In this document: positions 28,253 to 33,228 of the stretch, one piece after another
Layout of the letters: the number at the start of each line of letters is the position of its first letter
Position numbering within the stretch: position 1 is the stretch's first letter
Origin: Holdemanella porci
GTDB lineage: Bacteria > Bacillota_I > Bacilli_A > Erysipelotrichales > Erysipelotrichaceae
Assembly: GCF_019052655.1 (NCBI RefSeq)
Contig: NZ_JAHQVB010000017.1
Span: 1 to 33,228, forward strand
Length of the DNA stretch: 33,228 bases
Direction: 5' to 3'
Program-made: the position numbers and the translations under genes
The notes under the pieces: generated by a model
Told to the model about the DNA's origin: nothing
What the model saw: only the letters and a program-made list of their open reading frames with translations
Database searches by the model: none

Positions 28253-29177
28253 TGATATTTTAGAAAGCGTAAAAGATTTTAATACAATCACAATCTTTCG
28301 CCATGTTTTTGCTGACATGGATGCGATAGGATCACAATTTGGTTTAAAGTATTATTTAGAAAGTGCCTATCCGAATAAAAAAATCTATTGTTTAGGTAAT
28401 GATTGTCCAGTTTCACAAAGAAACAACGTGCATATGGATGTTGTAGATGATGAAGTAGTAGCTTCCAGCTTAGCAATTGTTTTAGATACTTCAAATGCTG
28501 CACGCATTGATGATGACAGGTATCAATTGGCAAAAAAATCAATTCGTATTGATCATCACGTACAAGTAGAAACAATTTGTGATGAAGAATGGATTGATGA
28601 TAAGGCAAGTGCCACATGTGAGTTATTAGCTTTGTATTTACAAGAAAAAAAGGCCAACATTCCTCTACAAAGTTCTCTGATGTTATATCTTGGATTAACA
28701 GCGGACAATATTCGTTTTACGACAAATAATGTTCGTCCAGCTACATTTGATGCCGCAAAATATTTATTTGAACAAGGTGTAGATGTCACAAAAGTGGAAC
28801 AATTGAACTTTTCAAAATCCATGGAAGACTATAAATATGAAACTGTTGTACGTAATCATACAGTGTTTAAAAACAAGTTCCTTTATTCAATTCTAGAATG
28901 TGAAGATTATGAAGAATTTGGTTTAAGCTTTACAGATGCGAAAGACAAAGTCTATTGTTTAGCAGGTATCGATTGTGTTGAAATGTGGGCATTGTTTACG
29001 CGTATGGAAGATCGTGTACATTATAGTGCGTCTTTACGTTCAAGAAATATTCCAATTCGTGATGTTGCTATGGAATTTGGTGGCGGTGGTCACGAATGTG
29101 CAAGTGGAATCAAAAACTTAACACGTGATCAAGTCAATCAAATTATTGAAATTTTATCAAATCGAGAGGTAGCTTAA
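28245..29177 (+). CDS. nrnA: DHH/DHHA1 phosphoesterase, NrnA-type oligoribonuclease
   Basis: NrnA-type enzymes degrade 2-5 nt RNA fragments and dephosphorylate pAp. The 310-residue protein has the DHH domain motifs H20...D24-x-D26 (HVFADMDAIGS), D81 (LDTSNAARID), D103-H104-H105 and WIDDKASATCELL, and the C-terminal DHHA1 domain with GGGGHECASG (279-288). Length matches Bacillus NrnA (about 313). ATG 28245 overlaps the ackA end by 8 bases. A gene order with nrnA just before dnaE also occurs in Bacillus. Related DHH proteins can instead hydrolyse cyclic dinucleotides, so exact substrates are inferred. Confidence 0.88.
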   Translation: MPNDILESVKDFNTITIFRHVFADMDAIGSQFGLKYYLESAYPNKKIYCLGNDCPVSQRNNVHMDVVDDEVVASSLAIVLDTSNAARIDDDRYQLAKKSIRIDHHVQVETICDEEWIDDKASATCELLALYLQEKKANIPLQSSLMLYLGLTADNIRFTTNNVRPATFDAAKYLFEQGVDVTKVEQLNFSKSMEDYKYETVVRNHTVFKNKFLYSILECEDYEEFGLSFTDAKDKVYCLAGIDCVEMWALFTRMEDRVHYSASLRSRNIPIRDVAMEFGGGGHECASGIKNLTRDQVNQIIEILSNREVA

Positions 29178-29193
29178 TAAGCTATCTCTTTTT
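29164..29193 (+). terminator. Intrinsic terminator at the end of nrnA
   Basis: A 12-bp stem (29164-29175 with 29179-29190, two G-T pairs) has a 3-nt loop; the nrnA stop codon (29175-29177) lies at the stem-loop junction. The T tract is 29189-29193. Confidence 0.8.
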
Positions 29194-29200
29194 CTTATGG

Positions 29201-29206
29201 TATAAT
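29201..29206 (+). promoter_or_regulatory. Extended -10 promoter of dnaE
   Basis: TATAAT (29201-29206) is preceded by TG-G (extended -10) and lies 8 bases after the terminator T tract. The -35 position falls in the terminator arm and is not consensus. Confidence 0.6.
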
Positions 29207-29231
29207 ATTTTAGAAAGAAAGGTGGGATTTC

Positions 29232-32200
29232 ATGGTTCACTTACATATGCGAAGTTCATACTCTTTACTTGAATCACCTATTCGTTTAGAAAATATGATT
29301 CTTCATCAAAAACAACTTGGATTCAACCATGTATGTTTGACCGATCATAATGTGATGTATGGAACGATGGAGTTCTATCAATTGTGCAAAAAGCACAATA
29401 TACATCCGATTATTGGTTTAGAAGTTGATTCCATCTATAATGATGAGCCATTTCATTTTATTCTTCTAGCGAAGAATGATATGGGTCTACAGAATTTATA
29501 TAAATTAAGTTCGATCATAAAAGAAAATGTATCTTTTGAAGAAGTTATAAAGTATGCCAAAGATTGTGTGGTATTAACTTCCAGCGACGGAAAAGATACA
29601 TTCAGTGCATATATTGAACATCAAGATTTAGAAAAGTTAAATGCATTTGTAGAATTGTGTAAAAAATCTTTTTCAGATTTCTATATTTCTGTATCTATGA
29701 ATGATTCGGGTAAAAAAAGAGCCGATAATCGTATTTTAAAACAACTTGATTGTAAACGTGTGGCTCTATCTCGAATTCTGTATGAGAATAGTGAAGACGT
29801 GAAATCTTTACAAATATTAAGGGCTATTGCCAAACAAACAAATATTGAAAATCAAGGTTTGGACGTACAATTTCAAAGATATTTAAGAAGTCCACAGGAA
29901 ATGGAAGTGTTGTATGATGAAAGTGAATTGATCGCTACAGAAGAAATCGCAAGAATGTGCAATATTCAAATGGCTTTTCAAAAGTCCAAGCTTCCTGTAT
30001 TTAAAAATAAACTTCAAATTGATTCGAGGGACTATTTGATTAAACTCTGTAAGAAGGGGTTAGAAAAACGTTTAAATGGGAATTTAAATCCTACCTATAT
30101 CAAACGTTTAGAATATGAATTAAATGTCATAGTCACTATGGGATTTACCGATTATTTTTTGATTGTATGGGATTTTATTCGATATGCCAGAAGTCAAGAC
30201 ATATTTGTAGGTCCAGGGCGTGGTAGTGCAGCCGGTTCTTTAGTAGCTTATTGTTTAGGTATTACACATATTGATCCAATTCAGAATAATTTATTGTTTG
30301 AAAGATTTCTAAATCCATCACGTGTTTCCATGCCGGATATCGATACGGATTTTCCAGATGATAGAAGAGATGAAGTGATTCAGTATGTTCGTGAATTATA
30401 TGGTTATGATCATGTCAGTCATATTGTGACTTTTAATACTTTGCAGGCAAGACAAGCCATTCGTGATGTAGGGCGTGTCATGAATATTCCGGCAAGAATC
30501 GTGGATGAACTTTCTAAGATGTTAAAGAATACACCTAAAATTACGTTGATGCAGGCCTATAATGAGAATGTTTTATTTCGAAAAAGGATTCAGTCAGATC
30601 AAAAATTAACTGAATTATTTAAGATGTGTGTAAACGTTGAAGGATTACCAAGACATACATCTTTACATGCGGCAGGAATTGTTCTTTCAGATCAGCCTAT
30701 TGTGAATGTCTGTCCACTTGTCAGTGTCGATGGAGATATTCAGGCTACACAATTTACAGCGGAATATCAAGAAGATTTGGGCTTGATCAAAATGGATTTT
30801 TTGGGCATTCGTAATTTAACGACGATTCATGAGATTGTCACAAATCTAAAAGAACAAAAACATATTTCTTTGGATATGATGAAAATCAATTTAAAGGATG
30901 CGAAAACATATCAATTATTATCGTTTGGAAACACATTAGGTGTATTTCAATTGGAATCTAGTGGAATTACGTCTTTACTACAAAAGATACAACCCAACAA
31001 ATTTGAAGATATCAGTGTTGTACTTGCTTTATATCGTCCTGGAGCGATGCAGCATATTGATACATATATTGAAAGAAAAAAGGATCCTTCAAAAGTCGTG
31101 TATCCTCATCCTTTACTAGAACCAATCTTAAAGGAAACCTATGGTATCATGATTTATCAGGAGCAAGTTATGCAGACAGCCCAAGTGATTGGTGGATTTA
31201 GCTTGGCACAAGCAGATACACTAAGAAAGGCTATGTCGAAAAAGAAATTGGATGTCATGCAGAATTTAAAAGAGCAATTCATTTTAGGAGCTCGAAAGAA
31301 GCGTATTAAGGATTCTGTTTCCAATGAGATATTTTCTATCATGGAACAATTTGCCGGTTATGGATTTAATAAATCACACAGTTATGCCTATAGCTTAGTA
31401 GCTTATCAAATGGCTTATTTAAAGGCAAACTATCCTTTATATTTCTATCAGAGCCTTTTAAATAGTGTCATTGGTTCAGGTATAAAAACATCACAATATA
31501 TTTATGAATGTAAACGAAGAAATATCGTTGTGAATGGGTGTGATATTAATCATTCAAAGGCTTTCTATACGATTGAACAGAATTCAATTCGTATGCCACT
31601 ACAAGTTTTAAAAGGTGTAGGGAAAACAATTTATCCAACGATTTTAGAACATGCACCATATGCAGATTTATTTGATTTTCTTGCCAAAGCAAGTATGTAT
31701 AAGATCAATGAATCTACGATTCGAATTTTAATTGATGGCGGAGCATTGGATTGCTTTGGATATAATCGTGCAACTCTTAATGAGAATTTAAGAAAGCTGA
31801 TTGATTATGTAAATATTGTGCGAATTGAAGATCCGAACAATTTACGTTTCGATTTTAGTATTGTCTCTCGTCCAGGTATTCAAAGAATCAAAGAGAATCC
31901 AATACAAAAAGCTCAAAAAGAGCAATATGTGTACGGTTTCTATGTGAGTGAACATCCTGTGCAGTCTTTACGTATGCACAACTATCCAAATTGTATACAA
32001 TTGTTAAATGCAGTAAATAAAGATGGATATATGAGTATTTTAGTGCGTGTGGCATCTTTTAGAACACATAAGACAAAGAAAGGCGATTGGATGTGCTTTA
32101 TGAGTGTTGAGGATGAAGCTGGTAAAATGGATGCGGTTATCATGCCTCGTTTGTATGAACAACAAAAAGAAAACATTCAAAAAGATCGTATTTGTCTGAT

Positions 32201-32264
32201 TCAAGGAAAAAAGGATCGACCAACATCGATTGTAGTGAATAAAATAGAATGGATCGAGGTGTAA
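29232..32264 (+). CDS. dnaE: DNA polymerase III alpha subunit, DnaE type
   Basis: DnaE is a C-family replicative polymerase; in low-GC Gram-positives it extends RNA primers before handing over to PolC. The 1010-residue protein has an N-terminal PHP domain (1-200, HLHMRSSYSLL), the palm with GPGRGSAAGS (327-336) and the catalytic pair in PDIDTDFPDD (368-377), fingers (about 560-700 with ALYRPGAM and GYGFNKSHSYAYS), a helix-hairpin-helix region, and an OB fold at the C-terminus (about 925-1005). No exonuclease domain is present, which separates it from PolC. It is about 100 residues shorter than Bacillus DnaE (1115). AAGGTGGG precedes the ATG. Confidence 0.96.
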   Translation: MVHLHMRSSYSLLESPIRLENMILHQKQLGFNHVCLTDHNVMYGTMEFYQLCKKHNIHPIIGLEVDSIYNDEPFHFILLAKNDMGLQNLYKLSSIIKENVSFEEVIKYAKDCVVLTSSDGKDTFSAYIEHQDLEKLNAFVELCKKSFSDFYISVSMNDSGKKRADNRILKQLDCKRVALSRILYENSEDVKSLQILRAIAKQTNIENQGLDVQFQRYLRSPQEMEVLYDESELIATEEIARMCNIQMAFQKSKLPVFKNKLQIDSRDYLIKLCKKGLEKRLNGNLNPTYIKRLEYELNVIVTMGFTDYFLIVWDFIRYARSQDIFVGPGRGSAAGSLVAYCLGITHIDPIQNNLLFERFLNPSRVSMPDIDTDFPDDRRDEVIQYVRELYGYDHVSHIVTFNTLQARQAIRDVGRVMNIPARIVDELSKMLKNTPKITLMQAYNENVLFRKRIQSDQKLTELFKMCVNVEGLPRHTSLHAAGIVLSDQPIVNVCPLVSVDGDIQATQFTAEYQEDLGLIKMDFLGIRNLTTIHEIVTNLKEQKHISLDMMKINLKDAKTYQLLSFGNTLGVFQLESSGITSLLQKIQPNKFEDISVVLALYRPGAMQHIDTYIERKKDPSKVVYPHPLLEPILKETYGIMIYQEQVMQTAQVIGGFSLAQADTLRKAMSKKKLDVMQNLKEQFILGARKKRIKDSVSNEIFSIMEQFAGYGFNKSHSYAYSLVAYQMAYLKANYPLYFYQSLLNSVIGSGIKTSQYIYECKRRNIVVNGCDINHSKAFYTIEQNSIRMPLQVLKGVGKTIYPTILEHAPYADLFDFLAKASMYKINESTIRILIDGGALDCFGYNRATLNENLRKLIDYVNIVRIEDPNNLRFDFSIVSRPGIQRIKENPIQKAQKEQYVYGFYVSEHPVQSLRMHNYPNCIQLLNAVNKDGYMSILVRVASFRTHKTKKGDWMCFMSVEDEAGKMDAVIMPRLYEQQKENIQKDRICLIQGKKDRPTSIVVNKIEWIEV

Positions 32265-32268
32265 AAAA

Positions 32269-32898
32269 ATGATCACAAAACGAAATGATTTATTGTCTAA
32301 AAAAGTGATTCAAAGCTTAAAAAACAGACATATGAATGGGTATTATGTGCATTCGAAACAAGAAGCTGTAGATTTGGCATTTGAAATTATGAAGCCGGGC
32401 TCAAGTGTAGGCTGGGGAGGCTCAGATACTTTAAATAAGATTGGTATCAAGGAAGAGCTTTATAAAAGAAATTTTAAAGTTATTGATCGAGATCAGGCAA
32501 AAGATGCCGAAGAAAAGTACAAGTTGGAAAGAGATTGTTTTTATGCAGACTACTATTTAATGAGTACCAATGCGATGACAGAAGATGGAATTTTAGTCAA
32601 TATGGATGGGCATTGTAATCGTGTGTCATGTTTATGCTTTGGGCCTAGACATATCATAATGATTGTAGGTATGAATAAGGTGACAAAAGATTTAGATAGT
32701 GCAATTTCTAGATTAAGAAATGTGGCTGCACCCATTAATAATCAACGTTTTAGTGGAAACAGACCTTGTCAATTAACAGGTAGTTGTGCAAATTGTTTAG
32801 CCCAAGGCTGCATTTGTGACCAATTGGTTATCACAAGAAACAGCATGGAATCCGATCGTATTCATGTCATTTTAGTGGACGAAGTATTAGGATATTAG
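32269..32898 (+). CDS. LUD-domain (LutC-like) protein with C-terminal cysteine cluster
   Basis: This 209-residue protein is a stand-alone LUD domain (formerly DUF162), related to LutC of the lactate oxidation complex LutABC. Recognisable parts are SSVGWGGSDTL (45-55), STNAMTEDGILVNMDG (99-114), FGPRHIIMIVGMNKV and RNVAAPINNQRF. A C-terminal cluster Cys167, 173, 176, 181 and 183, plus Cys116, 121 and 123, could bind a metal or Fe-S cluster. lutA and lutB are not nearby, so lactate use cannot be claimed. GAGGTG precedes the ATG and the gene is 4 bases after dnaE, so the two are cotranscribed. A terminator follows. Confidence 0.85.
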   Translation: MITKRNDLLSKKVIQSLKNRHMNGYYVHSKQEAVDLAFEIMKPGSSVGWGGSDTLNKIGIKEELYKRNFKVIDRDQAKDAEEKYKLERDCFYADYYLMSTNAMTEDGILVNMDGHCNRVSCLCFGPRHIIMIVGMNKVTKDLDSAISRLRNVAAPINNQRFSGNRPCQLTGSCANCLAQGCICDQLVITRNSMESDRIHVILVDEVLGY

Positions 32899-32902
32899 AA
32901 TG

Positions 32903-32930
32903 AAATGGCTATACAATTTAGCCATTTTTT
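32903..32930 (+). terminator. Intrinsic terminator after the LUD-domain gene
   Basis: The 9-bp stem AAATGGCTA/TAGCCATTT (32903-32911 with 32919-32927) has a 7-nt loop and a T6 tract (32925-32930). Confidence 0.85.
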
Positions 32931-32938
32931 CATATGTG

Positions 32939-32944
32939 TATAAT
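32939..32944 (+). promoter_or_regulatory. Candidate promoter of the metK leader
   Basis: A perfect TATAAT (32939-32944) follows the terminator but has a weak -35 (TTTAGC, 32917-32922, 16-nt spacing). A second candidate is TTGCAT (32961-32966), a 17-nt spacer and TG-T-TTTAAT (32984-32989). The first would transcribe the outer P1 strand at 32987-32995, the second would not. Confidence 0.45.
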
Positions 32945-33006
32945 ATTGGTGATGAATTTCTTGCATTATTTGTAGTTTCATGTTTTAATCTTTATGCGTA
33001 AAAAAA

Positions 33007-33091
33007 TTATCCAGAGTTGAAGTAGAGAGTTAGCTCGTTGACTTCACGCCAACCTGACAATATGTTAAGGTGGTCCTGCTAACAGCGATAA
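33007..33091 (+). promoter_or_regulatory. SAM-clan riboswitch aptamer (divergent SAM-I-like) upstream of metK
   Basis: The order of elements follows the SAM-I clan. P1 is TTATC/GATAA (33007-33011, 33087-33091), then J1/2 with the conserved CAGAG. P2a is GAAG/CTTC (33019-33022, 33042-33045), a kink-turn-like TAGA/GTTGA follows, and P2b is GAG/CTC with loop TTAG (33030-33033). P3 is G-C-C-A-A-C-C with GGTGG (33048-33055, 33068-33074), keeping the bulged A and A-U pair that bind SAM in SAM-I. Conserved TCCTGC (33074-33079) follows. CTAA (33079-33082), in a tiny CTG/CAG hairpin, is complementary to the P2b loop and can form the pseudoknot. P2 bases and J3/4 differ from the SAM-I consensus. Confidence 0.8.
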
Positions 33092-33136
33092 GAAGTATAA
33101 AGATTTGTAACATACTTCTTAAAGTATGTTTTTTTT
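33089..33136 (+). terminator. Riboswitch expression platform: antiterminator and terminator
   Basis: The terminator is AACATACTT/AAGTATGTT (33109-33117 with 33122-33130), loop CTTA, then T8 (33129-33136). The antiterminator is a perfect 10-bp alternative, TAAGAAGTAT (33089-33098) with ATACTTCTTA (33112-33121). Its 5' strand overlaps the 3' strand of P1, so ligand-stabilised P1 would free the terminator. An outer P1 extension, AATCTTTAT (32987-32995) with ATAAAGATT (33097-33105), would strengthen this. Predicted outcome: high SAM switches metK off. Confidence 0.85.
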
Positions 33137-33164
33137 ATGGATAAGCAAGAAAAGAGGAGACAAA

Positions 33165-33228
33165 ATGAAAGACTATATTTTTACAAGTGAAAGTGTTACT
33201 GAAGGTCATCCAGATAAAATTTGTGACC
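33165..33228 (+). CDS. metK: S-adenosylmethionine synthetase, N-terminal fragment
   Basis: MetK makes SAM from methionine and ATP. Only 21 codons lie inside the window; they encode a family-typical start with [16 protein letters not shown], in which the His and Asp of GHPDK are part of the ATP site. GAGGAGA (33154-33160) lies just before the ATG. The gene is open at the window edge with no disruption. The riboswitch upstream senses its product, which fits the gene call. SAM made here feeds TrmD in this same window. Confidence 0.95.
   Translation, partial: MKDYIFTSESVTEGHPDKICD

Noticed and set aside
32945..33164. SMK-box (SAM-III) riboswitch before metK, as in lactic acid bacteria
   Set aside because: The SMK core sequences and pairing of the ribosome site with an upstream anti-site are not seen; the structure fits the SAM-I clan with a transcriptional terminator.

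Overview
The window is a low-GC Gram-positive (Bacillota) housekeeping segment. A Firmicutes-type rRNA spacer, strong AAGGAGG ribosome-binding sites, T-tailed hairpin terminators, trmFO, ylxM, rbgA and khpA support this. The 16S 3' end, the compact gene set and the absence of codY, hslUV and flagellar genes between xerC and rpsB fit the Erysipelotrichia best. That class-level placement is my inference and was not tested by any search.

Layout. (1) Positions 1-3526: 3' end of 16S rRNA, a tRNA-free spacer with a hairpin and a boxA-like element, 23S and 5S, ending in a T9 tract. (2) 3609-6482: a family 2 glycosyltransferase and a GNAT acetyltransferase, then ffh. (3) 6510-8342: rpsP-khpA, an internal terminator-like hairpin, then rimM-trmD. 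(4) 8346-8845: rplS with its own promoter and an L19-leader-like hairpin. (5) 8895-11034: lepB-rbgA-rnhB. (6) 11048-11779: a short dprA, possibly leaderless. (7) 11783-16133: topA-trmFO-xerC. (8) 16138-18147: rpsB-tsf with a structured leader. (9) 18166-22095: pyrH-frr, an internal hairpin, then uppS-cdsA-rseP, ending in a bidirectional terminator. (10) 22096-22787: a hemolysin III-type membrane protein, the only minus-strand gene. (11) 22830-29193: smc-ftsY-ylxM-ackA-nrnA. (12) 29201-32930: dnaE and a LUD-domain gene. (13) 32939 to the end: a SAM-clan riboswitch with terminator and antiterminator, controlling metK, which runs off the window.

The genes cover co-translational targeting (ffh, ftsY, lepB), ribosome parts and assembly (rpsP, rplS, rpsB, rimM, rbgA, khpA), tRNA modification (trmD, trmFO), translation factors (tsf, frr), envelope lipid synthesis (uppS, cdsA, rseP), and chromosome maintenance (smc, topA, xerC, rnhB, dprA, dnaE). 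The order largely follows the Bacillus ffh-to-rasP block, but smc-ftsY-ylxM, which lies upstream of ffh in Bacillus, lies after rseP here, and dxr is missing between cdsA and rseP.

I found no mobile element, CRISPR array, tRNA gene or defence system. The observations most worth following up are the compact, divergent SAM-clan riboswitch before metK, the short-armed SMC, the S2 protein with a long basic tail and its structured leader, and the repeated fusion of terminators with downstream promoters.
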